Origin: Dryococelus australis
Lineage: Eukaryota; Arthropoda; Insecta; Phasmatodea; Phasmatidae
Direction of reading: 5' to 3'
NCBI GenBank assembly: GCA_029891345.1
Contig: CM056995.1
Span: 84,321,895 to 84,385,894, forward strand
Length of the DNA: 64,000 nucleotides
Each line of letters starts with the position of its first letter. Position 1 is the first letter of the stretch. Shown here piece by piece: positions 47,502 through 60,848 of the stretch. The notes under the pieces were generated by a model, which had not been told where the DNA came from, ran no database searches, and saw only the letters and a list, made by a program, of their open reading frames with translations. Position numbers and translations under genes: made by a program.

Positions 47502-47520
47502 TGGTGGAGGGGGGAGGGGG
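47502..47520 (+). promoter_or_regulatory. Polypurine tract of the second retroelement
   Basis: GGTGGAGGGGGGAGGGGG directly precedes the LTR start TTGATGCAATCG, as expected for the plus-strand primer. Confidence 0.65.
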
Positions 47521-47521
47521 T

Positions 47522-48119
47522 TGATGCAATCGACAATTCCCGCCTCATAGACCATTCGCTCGGCCTCGCACCGAAGCCCATACTACGAGCAACACACACT
47601 GTGCAAATTTCATGTGAATGATGCGCCCGTGTGCATAATGCCATGTGAGGGTGAAGTGTGAGTAAGTGCAAGTTAATACACAGAGTGTAGGGTGCAAGGA
47701 GGTGCAGCACCGGGCACATAAGTACAAACAAAAGTACGGCCAAGTTTAAAAAGGGGTATAAGGCAGGCACTGCGGAACATTCCTAATCACACCCAAGTAT
47801 CAAACCCATTTAAATTAAAGTAATAAAGGTAAGAGTGCTTGTGTTTTGAATCTTAATCTCATTGAATTTGTTGTCACCATTCGCAACATTCATCGTGTGT
47901 TGTGTTTTGTTTGTTAGTTTAAAGGTCATTTTAAATTGTTGTGGTTCATGTTGAGCAGGTCGGCTTTTATTCATGCAAGTGAGCGAGTTGTTTTTTTTTA
48001 CTGCAGGAAATAGTACACACTTGGTTCCCTCTTGCCCGTCATCACCCTCGATGCTCGGTAAAGACGCCAAGCCCGCCATGTCAGAAGCGTCCGAGACTAG
48101 TGAGGGCAACGCTGCATCA
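47522..48119 (+). repeat. 3' LTR of the second retroelement
   Basis: The block begins TGATGCA after the purine tract and ends TGCATCA (48113-48119), perfect 7-bp inverted termini, length 598 bp. It contains a promoter-like AAAAAGGGGTATAAGGC (about 47747-47763) followed some 60 bases later by AATAAAGG (47821), a usual U3-R arrangement. The right border is inferred from the inverted ends only. Confidence 0.6.
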
Positions 48120-49355
48120 TGCGCATCCGGGGGTTTTCGTGTTTGCAACTAATCATCTTACCTACAATAGACTTTAATTTACTTCGAAATCCATTTGTTT
48201 TAGCTGTGGTACACCTGCCCTTTCCCCTTGTGGTTTGAATTGCCCAGGGGGACTTCAAACAAAACCACTATAAGAACTTGTTTAAGCATATGTCGTTTTT
48301 ACATGTGTAACCCTGCCAGCGGGCAGAGGCTAGCCCAAGTGTAAGTTTTCTCAGGAGAGAAATTAATCAACGGTACTGAGTTATGTGTGGAACAGTCATT
48401 GAGCGTATTCTTTGTTTAACTGGCCCTTAAAATAGCCACTATTTTCATGTAAGTGTTCCGGGTTTAAAGGTTTAAATGTCTTTTATAACTATCGCAAGTT
48501 CATTGTATTTTTGGGTGTGTGGTAATCCGATCGTCCATCTGGCAGTGCCAATTAATATCATGTAATCTGGCTTGGCGGCACTCATCGAAAGGAAATTCAG
48601 TAAGTCTCCTCGAGCATCTACAGGAGGGAATCAGTCGAGATGTGAGGATTTTTACGCCCTGGGTGAACTGCCCGTGGCCCAGAGACTGTACACAAATCTC
48701 CGCCAAAATTGTCACTGCTGGTATAGTGTCTGGCAACATCGTTTATATCCTAAATTCAACCATGCTACCAGCCAAATTTCCCTTCACCAGTACATGGTCC
48801 AACCACACAGTATCAGAGTTCAAAAGTTGGAGACCCTGGAGCAGGTCTCACACACGAACTACCTACGAGAAGTGGTGCGCCAATAACTGGCTGCATGGGA
48901 CTGGCACTTTGGCACTACTTCCCGCATGACAACACCAAGTGCAGTTATTCAGTTTAAATTATTTAAATGAAACTGGATGAAGATTAAATGGTACCAGATT
49001 ATAAAAATAATAACAACAAACACTTTCATTTGGTTTATAAAATATTCAGAAGAAATTGTCAATTGGAAAACTGTACCGACACTTTTTGCTTAAATCTTAG
49101 GAAAACAGTCATTGGCCATGCGGTAGGCACATGGCCTCTTCCTTTTGTGTCTTCTGGGGTGGAATCAGGAGTATACAGAAGTTGTCATGTTGAGACGTAT
49201 GTGAAGCCACTGTAGATTGGTGATTGAATATGGACTCTAGTCGCCATCTTGACAGAAGGCCAAAACATTGTGTTTACATTAGAATGCTGTTGAATGAAAG
49301 GTTACATTTAAAGCATTTCGTATTTAACAAAAAAACTCTACTCTTCTTTGTAGTG
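48120..49355. other. Region with an unrecognised 136-codon frame
   Basis: The plus-strand frame 48519-48929 is open, with a second overlapping frame at 48572-48886, but neither shows family motifs. It follows the retroelement LTR and may be an older element. Nothing else was recognised. Confidence 0.3.
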
Positions 49356-49357
49356 TG

Positions 49358-49434
49358 CTGTGTGTGGTGTGTGTGGTGTGCGTGGTGCGTGTCTACACAC
49401 ACACACACACACACTCTCCCCTCTCTCTCTCTCT
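49358..49434 (+). repeat. GT / CA / CT low-complexity tract
   Basis: GTGTGGTGTGTGTGGTGTGCGTGG is followed by CTACACACACACACACACAC and a CTCTCTCT run. The GT part and the CA part are complementary and could fold back. Confidence 0.9.
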
Positions 49435-49439
49435 GCGGA

Positions 49440-52120
49440 CCAGGATTGGGTCATGTGCGACAATAAGCGTGCATTTTAGATATAGTGCTCATATATCAGG
49501 ATTTGTGGAAAACTATTTTCTAAATAAATGATTAAATAAATTATAACAAGCGTCCTACCGTTGTCGTGTAATGTACTACAGCTTGCATATCAGTAATGAG
49601 TGCAACAAAATGGCGACCAGCAGCCTAGCTGAATTTCTGGAAGGCAAAGTTCACATGTCCCTTAGCCACGAATAAATAATTGTTTGCTGGCATTTATATT
49701 CAAATTCCTAACACTGACAAGGACTCGAGAGTTTTGATTCCAATATGGCTTCATCATTTGCGTACATATTTAACATCAATAAAGTAAATGTTTTCTGGTA
49801 AATAAATTAAAAACTCGTTTTAGTTATTCCCTCTCTTTACATTACATTAGTTCTTTGTTATCATACAATTTTATACTTTTTTACCCATTATTGTCGGGTA
49901 TAATATTGTTTCATGCATCTACACTGTTGGACAGGGTTAAAAACATAGAAATTAAAATTTTTACTTAACTGTTTGCACTGGACATTCAATTTAAGAATTT
50001 TTACGGAAGAAAAAAGGGGGGAGGTACAGGCAACATTTATGGATAATTTTATTTTCTATATCTACAAAAATTGTGTTACATCTTACTCCAAAAGTGCAAT
50101 TTAATAGCAAGGGCTTAAGCCCCGGCTACAATCACAGCAAGAATTAACAACAAAAGAAATTTAATCCTTACATGTATATGGCACCAGCTATGCTACAACA
50201 CAACATAATGGCACAAGATGGCGGCCTGCTGTGGTAGGGGCTTTAAGAAGCTTGAATATTTTCAATTATTTTACGCCAAGTTCTACGCCAGCTAATTACG
50301 AGACAACATTTCCAACCACGAGTGTCAGTGCAATGCAACCTTAAAACAAGAACATAGTTATTACAAGAATTTTGCGCTACAGTTCTGATTTCCGTTTATA
50401 TAAAGAGTCAACGCAATTATTAACATGTATACCACACTTTAAATATCCCGAAACACGATTCCCGGAAAACTTTTTTCATCACAAGTAGATTAACAATAAA
50501 TATCAGGTTAGCCAACACACTGTTTGAAAATGTCTGTGATACATGTACAGTCTTTAATATTTTGTACTTGTTTCTCATTAGTCGTGTAACAGTTTTCTTA
50601 CTGCGGTTGTAGCCACTTCATTTTCATACTTTCATGGTAATGCCACTGTTATTTTGTTGCCTAGGCTTTAGTCAGTTAATAGCCACAATTCCAATTAAGC
50701 AGCCCAACATGAATTTAAAAAAAAAATAATAATCTCACATTGGAAGAGAAAACTACAATAGGATATTATTTCTATATATATACACTTTTGGGAATAACAA
50801 AGGAATCACCCTATTGTTAGATTAAAATGTTTGAAAACTTATTCGCCAGCATTTTAGAATACTTAGGGTAGTTTAATTAGATTAGGATGTATTGTTGAAC
50901 TACAGTGGGTGAAAGACACATACACAACAATGATATTGGTAACAAGCGCACATGTACTAACCGCTGCCAAATTGACTCACACACATGCGTACACGTGCAC
51001 ATGACACATGACAAAATTTCTTTGTTGTTTCCTACCAACTTGTGCAATTGTTATTGTTAGTGTGAAATTCCCATCTGAATACATTAAAAACTATTCAGTT
51101 TAAGTATCTCAGAACCACACTGCAAAAACTTGACAAACAAACACTCCTCTAAGAAAAACCATTATCGCTGAATAAATGAGGTTCCTCGCCGCCCTTCCGA
51201 AGGGAAGGACGGGGCTGCAGTGGGCATAGTGATAGTACACTTGCCTTCCACCAATGTGATCCATGTTGGTTTCCCTGTGAGGTAACTCACGTATTTTCAC
51301 ACATAGGATTTGTGCTGATTGATGCTGCTGGCTGGCATGTTTTCTCGAAATTTTCCCCACATTTGCATTTCAATGCTGCTCCATATCTGCCATATTTCAC
51401 CCTCATTGGTTCTCAATACCCTCGTTGGTACAAATCACCAAACCTCTCTCAACTCCTCCCGCCTTAAGATGATGGAGGACATGGTGGTGTAGTGGCTAAG
51501 AGTATTCGCTGTTTCATGCAGCACACTTTTTTTTTTGCATCCTATTACATCCAATACACTTCGGAAAGGATTTGCCAATTTTTTTTTTCTTATTCAATAT
51601 GGATATTTGTATACAATTGCATTAACATAAAACTATATAACATAATAATACTTATTCATTCATGTACAGTTCGATATTAGAGTATAAAGTCTACGTTACA
51701 TTGAAACACAAGGTATTCCATGAAGCCTCCTTATATCAGTCTTGTTCTGCGTTATAGAGATTTACCTTTATGTAAGTATCCTTGTACGGAATAGAAGGCC
51801 TTATTTAATAAGCATAATTTAACAACTCTTTAATTTCTGTAAACTATTAATTTACTTCAAATGACTGGGAAGGTTATTTATTAGTTTTGCCCCAGCATAG
51901 TATGGATTTGATGTAAATTTTGAAGTTCTGTACTAGGAGAATAGGTGAAGATTATTAGCTTGTCTGGTGTAGTAATGGTGTATATCACTATTTTAATGGT
52001 TCCCATGTACAAAGAATACTACAGTACATAAACATGCATGGAAGGATGATAAATTTGTTATTTGTAAAAAGCTACCTACAATGGCTTATTTTTCCTTATT
52101 ACTCTAACTCTTCTTTTTCT
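49440..52120. other. Non-coding region, mostly AT-rich
   Basis: No gene recognised. Two weak tRNA-like stretches are listed separately. Confidence 0.4.
51212..51295 (+). repeat. tRNA-like SINE head (tentative)
   Basis: GGGCATAGTGATAGTACACTTGCC resembles the A-box part of a tRNA-derived SINE and CATGTTGGTTTCCC, about 35 bases later, a decayed B box (GGTTCGATTCC-like). A further GTGGTGTAGTGGCTAAGAG at 51484 looks similar. No tail or duplication was found. Confidence 0.3.
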
Positions 52121-52125
52121 GTAAT

Positions 52126-53760
52126 CTACGAGCCTTTTTTCCATTTTGTCGATTTACTCCTAAATATGATTCCATGATTTATCATGGACTTAGTATTTGA
52201 GAAATAGTATGCAAGTATTGTATTATTATTCTTATTACAAATAATTTTTAAGGTGTGTACCGCAAAACACATTGAACTCAATTTTTTACAGGCACTATCA
52301 AGATGCTCATTCCATTCTAAATTACTGTCTACAATGAGCCCTACAAATTTCGTACTATTTACTGTATGAAACCCATTCTCTTCTATTGTTGTGCATTTTT
52401 CATCCTGCATTGTATGTACATTTCTTTGCATGAAATTTGTGAGCACATATTTATTTTTATTTAATAGGTATTAATTTATTATACTGGAACCAACTGGACG
52501 TCTCAGTCACTGTATGTTTTATATTTTCTTCAAAAACAGCATTATTTGAACTAGTTACCAAAATGTTTTCTGTCATCCGCAAACATTATAGCCGAGCCGT
52601 TGGTTATTTGTTCTGTAAAATCATTAATAAATATTAAGAATAAAATAGCTCCCAGTATTGATTCCTGTGGCACTTTTACTCGAGTAGTTCTAGTATTGGA
52701 CATAACATCTGTAATATGATTTTTTTGTCATAATATCTTATGGAGGTGATCCGTTTTCTGTCTTCAATATATGATTTAAACATATTATTGGTTACACCTC
52801 TTATTCCACACTGTTGAAGTTTTTCCAATAAAATATTGTGGTCGACACAAACACTTTTGAAAGATCTGTGAATATGCATGTTGAGAATTGTTTTTCATCA
52901 AAAGTTAATATTTTGAGTAAAACTGTAAATAGCTTGTTCTGTAGATCTGCCCTCTACAAAGTTATACTGATGCAATGAAATAACCTTGTTTCTTATTAAG
53001 AATTGTGCCGGTTTATTTGCTATCAATTTCTCTAAAATTTTTGAAACGGATGTAAGAAGAGCAAAAGACCTATAGTTATCCATCAATGCCTTGTCACTTT
53101 ATGTATTGTTACCACTTTTGCATATTTGAGTCTGTCAGGAAGAATTCCCTGGCAAGAAATTAATTGAAAATGGAAGTCAAAGGCAGTTTTATTAAATAAG
53201 AACACTTTACATAGTAGTCATAGGTACCTTATATATTTCACAAGGACTTTTTTTTTTTTTTAATTTTTGTAACATTTATATCGATGTCTTCTGCAGATAA
53301 AGGTGTGAAAAACAGCATGTTAGCATTCCAAGTGTTAGGTCTTTGTGTTATGTGTGCAGGACTAATATTTGGAGCTCTGTGTTAATTTTGAAATTTTAGT
53401 GGGATGTTTGTGAAATAGTCATTAAAATTATTAGATATTTCCTTGCTATTTTCAATTTTAATACCATCAACTTTCAAGGAAAGGTTAACATGTCCTTGCC
53501 TAGGTTTCAATTCATTATTAATAATGTTCCACGTTGCTTTGTTTTATTTGAGGAGAAGGCAATTTTTTCCCCATTGTATTTCTGCTTTGCTACTCCGAGT
53601 AACTTGTTATATAATTTTTCGTATTGCTTACAGGATAATTTTTGTTTTTCCCCTGGGTTCTTGGCATTCTACACATTGTTTTTAACTTCTGTCCTGACAC
53701 TGTCAGACCTTTACTAATCCATTTTATTTTCGAGCGACTGCTACATTTTACAGATTTGAG
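52126..53760 (-). pseudogene. LINE remnant: linker and reverse transcriptase
   Basis: Minus-strand pieces from 5' to 3': RSKIKWISKGL (53710-53750), a part equivalent to WNIINNELKPRQGHVNLSLK (53470-53530), ILPDRLKYAKV (53115-53150), MDNYRSFALLTSVSKILEKL (53025-53083), YNFVEGRSTEQAI (52935-52975), CVDHNILLEKLQQCGIRGV (52790-52846) and finally FVGLIVDSNLEWNEHL (52296-52343) with NHGIIF. This is the standard order from the endonuclease-RT linker to the RT thumb of a Jockey/CR1-type element. Catalytic YxDD was not seen intact and stops are frequent. Confidence 0.8.
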
Positions 53761-54589
53761 TGGAAAGACATGTTAAAAATGACAAAGAAATGTATTAATA
53801 AAACTGTTCTAGGCAAAGCAATGTTTGGTTCAGTTAGTGTATAAATTATGTTTGTTGTGGAAGGTTGTTCGTGGTGGTTGTAGAAAATGATGTTTGCTGT
53901 TTTGCAGTGTTCGTGGTAGTTCTGTAAACATTAAACAAATTTTCATTTACAAGTAGGTTTTCAAAAAATTTAACATTTTCATCTAAAATTCATGATTCAT
54001 CATAAATATTAGAATAAGCTTATTTCCAATTATTTGCCCTTATAATTCGAATTTGAAAAATCAATAAGAAGGGTGAAATGGAGTTTAAAGAAAATCACGC
54101 GTTGTTTTATATTTTGCAGATGGTGTAGTTATAGTAAAAGATTTGCTCTATCCAAGTTTTCTTTATTTTGACTAACTTTGGAAAATGTAAAAATGTACAA
54201 ACATGTAATTTCCTGTAATGATTACAGCCTACTGTTGAATACAAAACCATCTAAATGCACACGCAAACTTTATTTATTTAACTTACCATCTTGTCGACAG
54301 CAAGGTTCATTAGAAAATTATAAACCAAGAACACAATGAAGGGAATACAAGGAAGGAATTGGTCAAATTGGCTTTATTGATTCACCCCAAAAATTGCATC
54401 GAGCGAGTTTGGAAACCATGGAAATTGCAAATCATGAAGGATACGTTCAGTAGCTATTAAAAATATGAGAACTGACTTAGTTGTAGGCCTATATTCTTGT
54501 ATTGATAATCAGCTGATTTCTTTTTTGTCCTTGCAACTATGCTGACTTGGGGAGATAAAAATTGTAAGAGTATTTATAAGGTGTAGCTT

Positions 54590-54880
54590 TGTATTGGTTT
54601 ACGAGATGATTTGCCATTACTAACAAATGAATTCCAGAAACTCCTAACACTTGGAATGCTAACAAGCTGCTTTTCACACCTATCTCTGAAGAAGACATCA
54701 AAATATAATTTAAAATTTCAAAAGTAAAAGACCTAAAAGTCATAGGACTGCTACGAAAAGTGTTCTTATTTAATAAAACTGCCTTTGACTTACATTTTCA
54801 ATTAATGTCTTGCCCAGGGAATGTTTCCTGACAGACTCAAATATGCAAAAGTGGTACCAATATGCCAGTCTGTGCGAGGA
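54590..54880 (+). pseudogene. LINE fragment, inverted relative to the 52-53 kb copy
   Basis: The plus strand here matches the minus strand of 53100-53345: ACACTTGGAATGCTAACA, TTTTCACACCT, GAAGACATC, AGTGTTCTTATTTAATAAAA, CTGCCTTTGACTT and GACAGACTCAAATATGCAAA. It encodes the same RT entry region (MFPDRLKYAKVVPI). The two copies are about 1.3 kb apart, head to head. Confidence 0.8.
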
Positions 54881-54889
54881 TATCTCTGG

Positions 54890-57800
54890 CGCACTTCAAA
54901 ACAATTACTAACAGGAGAAAAATATGTAATTAGCACAAACCCTAAAAAAAAAAGAACTTATAGGAATAATATGCGACATTCCTTAGTGATATGGTGCACA
55001 TTAGTGCCTTCAGAAGCAAAGACACTTATAACAGTCACAATGAAAATGCCAACACTTAATAAATCAGGTTCCTACTTAATATCTAGTGAACATGTCACAG
55101 CATTTACCTAAATCAAATCACATGATATAGAAAAAAAAAAGTGACAACACAACTGTCAATATGAACATAACATTTACTCTGACATTCTGTATAAATGTTA
55201 CATGTACACGGTTATATGCACGGCACTCACCTTATGCAGACATACGGACACGAGAAACAAACACACAAACGTTACCCTTCAAATATAACATACAAGGCAT
55301 GACATGTGGCGAATGCACTGTAACACTTTGAAAACTCAACTAACAATATTAGAGACCATTAAAAAAAAAAAATTAACATACACATCTTGCTCTGCACTGA
55401 TTCACTATTACACACGTACGGAACGCATGATGTGGCAGATGTACAACATGATCGCAGGATCCTGGCATAACGGGCTGACACTGACAGTTCACGTCAACTG
55501 TACCGGCATTAGCTGTAAACCCATTGAGTCAGTATGCTGCATGGTTCTCTGTAGTGTATAACTCCGTCACACAGTCCCTGGCACCCGACACACACACACT
55601 GCGAACTCGTCATGCGCCATGTAAGTCAGCAGAGAGCGTATTCTAGATGCAGTGGCAGAGGCTGCTCGGCCAGATAAACTGTCATAGTGGAGGGGTCATT
55701 GGCACACGTCATATGGATCCCCGGTATGCTTACCAAAACCCTGATCTACACACTTAAAAAAATTATTACTAATATAACGCTTCAACTTACGTGATTGTGG
55801 GACACATGACAGGTTATAGGTTTGTAGGGCCGTCGCCCTTAAATGTTCCATGAAGGGAAGATAGGTAAAATTCCAGTATAGGGCATTTTGAAAAAAAAAA
55901 AAAAATCTAGATATACGTTTGATACTATTAACAGTAATCATAATTACTGGGAATTGTGGAGAGGTTTCAAGTAAAAAAAAAAGTTATGAGGATTGCTGTT
56001 CTTATGCTATAAAATGTGCACACTTTATGGAGAATATTATTATATCGGTCGATTATTGTATTACTTGCAAGAATGCATAAAACATCGTTTTCAGGGTATA
56101 TTTACGAGGCAGTACTTATGTTACACAGGTAAAAATCATCTGTCGGGCTTACCTTGCTTACATTCAACAGACCATAGTACTATGTAATGTAGTACTAGTA
56201 AAATAAACATTCGAATGGTAGATCATTTAAATTGACGATTATAGGCGGTGTTTATAAAGGTGCTGTATGACCCCATGTTGCAATGTCATGGGCAGCGACC
56301 AATAATGGACAAGAGACAGAATGACATTACAGTTAAAACTGTGGGATGTCTCCAGTAGAGTAGCAGCTTGAGTGTCTTTTCGTAGGTTTGGGATTAACAG
56401 GTGCTTAAATGTGTGTTTTATTTCAACTCAATGGGCGGTTGTGTGGAAGGGTGGGTTGGGAAGTTTGAGAAGGATGGGAGGGGGGGTGGGAGGGGGGGAT
56501 GGGGGGATGGGAGGGAGGGAGGGGAGGGAGGGAGGGGAGGAGTGCGTGCACGTGCACTCTCATAGCATAAGTGAAATAAAACATTTGTGAGATAGTAACG
56601 TTGTGCGTAGAGGTGATGAATGGATCAACGCTTTCTCTTGCTTTATGGTGTTCGATTCTGCGAGTTGTAAAACAAATTTAATGTAACTTTAATTTAATCA
56701 CGAAAATACGTTTACTTGCGAAACGACCTAACCGAACAATTTACCTAAATTGACAATATTACCTATACAATTTTTAAATGAAATAGTGGGGTCGGATACG
56801 TAGATCCTGGAACCTTCGACGGGTCTTGTGTCATTGGAAAGGGGGGGGGGGAGGGAGAGGACATTCTCGGGGTAAAACTTTTTCCCTGCATTTTCCCTCC
56901 ATATTGTAGCCCTCACAATTGTATTTCTAAATTGTATTTGATGTCTGGTGTTGGGTTGAGATAATCAGGAGTAGGCGGTTAAGTGGTGAGAAAGGAATTG
57001 TTGCAGTTTTTGCCAGAATTGGGCATCAATGCAGAGCAAGATGATGCAGGGTCGTGAAGTCCGCCAGACCACGTGGACTCCATGATGTCCCAACATCTTA
57101 AAGTTGTTGGAAATGCTGCTGTTGCACTATGATCCTTTTTGCCTGGAATAAGAGGTATCCCAGCTCCCCTTGAACGCTTATTCACTCCCGTAGGGTTGTT
57201 TTCAGCTACCCAGATACCAGATAATTCATGTAAATTATTACCAACAGACGAAAATGGGCAAGTGTTCCTTAAGCGAACCACAAATAAATTCGTACACGTC
57301 TCTTTCACATAGAAATTTATTTAGTTAACCCTCCTATGAAGCATACACATTACAATCTCCTGTATAGCCCGGGCAGCACTAGAATTGCAAAAAAGGCGAG
57401 AGACCTACATTACAAAATTAGTTCAGTTACGAACCAGCTATTTACAAACGGACCAGGATTGCGGAGTGATGCACTCAGGAAGAAAATCAATTGAATGTTC
57501 CAGACAAATAATATAAGACTGCATTTAAATGGTTGGCGGCAAGAGTTGAAGTTATTGAGTCGTCACGTGCGAAATTGTGCTGAGCCATGGTTGCACAGTT
57601 GTTTATTTATATTTTTTCCTTTTTGTTATTAAATATTTTTTTCACATGTCATAATAAAGCTTGTATCTATGTATGTGTACATCTGTGTGTATATATTTGT
57701 ATATTTTATCTCGCTGTAATTAATACTTTAATATAAATGTTGTAGAACAAATTCAAGTTTTCGTGTGTGTGCTGTAGTAGGCAAGCACTACTGTTGTGTA

Positions 57801-60290
57801 GCCTGGGGCCAAGGAAGTAGGGATTTTGTTTTGTTTTCCCCTTGTGACACCAGGCCTACACAGCTGAGTTTGACAGTTCTAGATGTCACCATACTCCTGC
57901 TATTACAATCTTAGCCAATTTTTGAACGGGAATGAGCTGTGATTGGATACAGGTGTATCGCACCAAAATTTGAGTAGGAGATTGCCGATTTTGGTTGGCA
58001 ACATTTTTCTTGGTCTAGCCCTCAACAGAACAAGTAGTACTAATTGAGCTCTCGTCAGAATTATGATTTTGTATGACTGGAATGTGTTAATATTGCGAGG
58101 TTGTGTTGTAAAATGTTTGTCACAGTACCATAATTAAAGGGCAAGTAAGGAGAGGTCCAAATTTAATACAATTTGTGAAATATCAATAGCTCAAAATGTT
58201 GGCCTATGTTCTATGCAAGACTGTTATAACAGTCGGTCTAGCTTGGTGTCCCAGACGTTTCTACAGTTTGAGTAACTTAAGTGAATTTTATTTAAAAATA
58301 AAGTGTATTACATGGTTTGAACTTCATGAACAGCGTAATAATTTTGTGCCATGTATTGGAAAATATTAACAATTAGTACACAAATAAATATTGAAAACTG
58401 GAAGATCAGTAGTGTACCCTGGGAATTTGTGTGCGTTTCAAAATTCTTTTAAGCTCTCCAAGAGGTAGGCTCCTAACATACTCTGTTTATCAGATTTATT
58501 TTAATTTTATTTTTTTGTGAGGAAAGGTAAATTTAGAGACTTTTATTGCTTAATTAATTTATTAATGCAAACAAATTAAAGCTCAGTTTTGCAAGACTCA
58601 GAATCTGGACAGTGTAATTCATGTGGACTAATGTGGATGATTTTGTTTTGCCCAGAAATGATTTTTCATCATTAAATAGTGAAAAAAATTTTTAAAATCT
58701 TTTTTCATTTCAAGGCAGTGTATTACCTTTTACACACCCAAGAGTGATTTATGTTTTGTGTGTTATTTTCTGCTTTGCTCATTTTATTGATAAGAATTCT
58801 AATAAGTTTTCCTCACACCACCAGCAAATTGTGTGTTTTACATGTATTTTATTACACTCTACACCTGCATAATAATTCCAACCTCCGAAAACAAAGTAAA
58901 TAGAGTATTTAAAGTGCCACTTGCTTTTAAAGTTAAATGCAAGTAATTGTTTACACTCAGAAGTGCTCACTTACCTTATTTTTCATCATAGGCCTAGCAT
59001 ATTATATAGTTCTTAATAATAGCCAGTGGATATTTCAATGTGGGGACTGTTACACATAAATTATTGAAACTGTGAAACAAATAAAACACCACAATAATAA
59101 ATACAAATTTTGTTTCAGTGGCTAGCCCAATGTAGTGGCCCATGTTATACCACCACTAAAACAAAAACAACAAATAAGCCCCAATCCTTTTCAACCCCAC
59201 GAGGCAGTTGAGACAATACAGTGCAATGGTGCAGTCCCCCGATACAGAAAATACATAGCACTCTCTTAAAAATTAAAATAATAAAAAGTAAGGTAAGGTT
59301 AGCTTTGCTTGTTGACGTGTGTCACATCCCTGGCCCTAGACAGTTCCCCACATCGTCTAGCAACCCGCCTAAAATTCAATTCATCACAGCGCGAGTGCAG
59401 CAGTTGCTCTAACCAGTATCCCATGTGTATGCATGAGTTTGCACCAGTGAAGGCATGATGTAATATTTCGTAAGTATTGTTCTGCAATTTTCTATGGCCC
59501 TTTTCATTTATTATTATTGTTATGAGCACGAAGTATGTTTAAATTTAATTTAAATGTATTCTGTGCATTAACAAATATTCCTCTTTCAATTATGTGTGAA
59601 GTGGAACACAGCACAATAAGTGAATTAGTGTGACACATTCAAAATTGAGCCAAAATATTCGTAGCCTCCATACCCTCTAGCCCATTTGTCCAGCCGACCG
59701 CACCCTCAAAAGCACAACATCCAGGCGCACACTGTGATTGATCACCACAAAGTGGAACTGTAGTGCAATGCAATGAGAGTGCGGCGATGTAAAGTATATG
59801 CAGGAGAGCAGGTAGTTCAGCCATACGCAGGCAAGGCCCAGTTGTAAACAAACGCTCCGGCAGAGTGACACTCGAGCCGAATACGCTCCTAATTAATTTT
59901 AACAGGGAAATATGAAAATGCAACCGCAAACACTGCCACGTGATTATATTTCAAAGCAAACACTACCTTTTCTTTCCTAGGTTTTGCAGTTATTACAGAG
60001 TTTTTTAATGTTATGTTCACCCCCATCAATGCTGCGACATCATTTCACGCAATATTTAATCATCCAGGGCAAGTGTGTTATTAAGAGACTATTCCATGCG
60101 TTACATGTTTGTACGTAGTTATAAACAGAGTTCTTTTCATGTGCGTGTACAAGTAGATCCCTTCGTGACACATGGACCCGCTATCGCCTGCCCACACATC
60201 ACGGCAGGAAGGCGTCGGCGAGAAGCAACGATAGGGGCAGGCAGAGCATGAACGAGTCATGTTTTCCCGCACTCGGGCGGCACTCAGCTC
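54890..60290. other. Long region without recognised gene
   Basis: About 5.4 kb with only short frames on both strands. Frames at 56728-56916, 57000-57308 and 59639-59929 (minus) were examined; no family was recognised. One G-rich tract is listed separately. It is presumably intergenic or intronic DNA. Confidence 0.4.
56442..56542 (+). repeat. G-rich purine tract
   Basis: About 100 bases of runs such as GGGAGGGGGGG, GGGGGATGGGGGGATGGGAGG and GGGAGGGAGGGGAGG. Several GGG runs with short loops could form G-quadruplexes on the plus strand. Confidence 0.85.
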
Positions 60291-60297
60291 TTGTAAA

Positions 60298-60533
60298 AGC
60301 CATTCACAGTAAAGTGAGAACTTTTGAAAGTCCTATCGTTTGGAATAATAGTCAATATGTACACTTTACTTTAGTCTTAGATGTTAACTTCCGAGTGCAG
60401 TGGAATATACACACTGTGTGTCTTACTTAATTGGTAATATCCTTTTAAAAATGATGTTTAAAGGGTAACAAATGGCTGTAAGGAAAAAAAACAAACAGGC
60501 CGTAAAAAATTCTTCACTTTACTGTGAACAGCC
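60298..60533 (+). mobile_element. MITE with GGCCGTTCAC termini, copy 2
   Basis: The left end AGCCATTCACAGTAAAGTGAG and the right end TTCACTTTACTGTGAACAGCC are inverted repeats and match the ends of the copy at 29135-29363. Length is 236 bp, non-coding. The insides of the two copies share little, so the family is either old or defined mainly by its ends. Confidence 0.75.
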
Positions 60534-60848
60534 TATACCAGTCATGCGTCAATAGTAATTAATTTTCTCCAGGATAGTTTTGTTTTAGCCGCCCGAGACA
60601 CTTCCCCTCGCCACCCCGAGGTTTGCATCGCCTGGGAGTGTTTTGAAATTTTACTGCACACAAAAATCACTTGTTCATACCATGCTATTTTTCGCAGTCA
60701 ACTTCGGCTCCGAAGTGAAAGGGTGCAAGCTTATTGTACGTTGTATCATAGAGGACCGTGTAAAGTATATCGTATTAAAAGAGTTCATGGAACTGACGTG
60801 GGCATTTTATTCGACAACCGCAACACATTTCAGGGCACGGGCAGTTAA

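Larger units (their letters stand above)
41832..48119 (+). mobile_element. Second gypsy-type retroelement, 5' LTR missing
   Basis: Remnants of gag, protease, RT, RNase H and integrase follow in Ty3/gypsy order on the plus strand, then a long purine tract and a 598-bp 3' LTR. It is distinct from the element at 18.4 kb: no env was recognised, composition is much GC-richer, and the integrase C-terminus is of another type. All genes are broken and the integrase is interrupted by about 0.65-0.75 kb of unrelated sequence. Confidence 0.75.

Noticed and set aside
48519-48929. Possible env gene of the second retroelement
   Set aside because: It lies beyond the inferred 3' LTR and shows no signal peptide, cleavage site or membrane segment.
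59299-59529. tRNA-derived SINE on the minus strand (GGTTAGAGCAACTG...)
   Set aside because: Only one box-like element is visible; the second box, tail and target duplication are missing.
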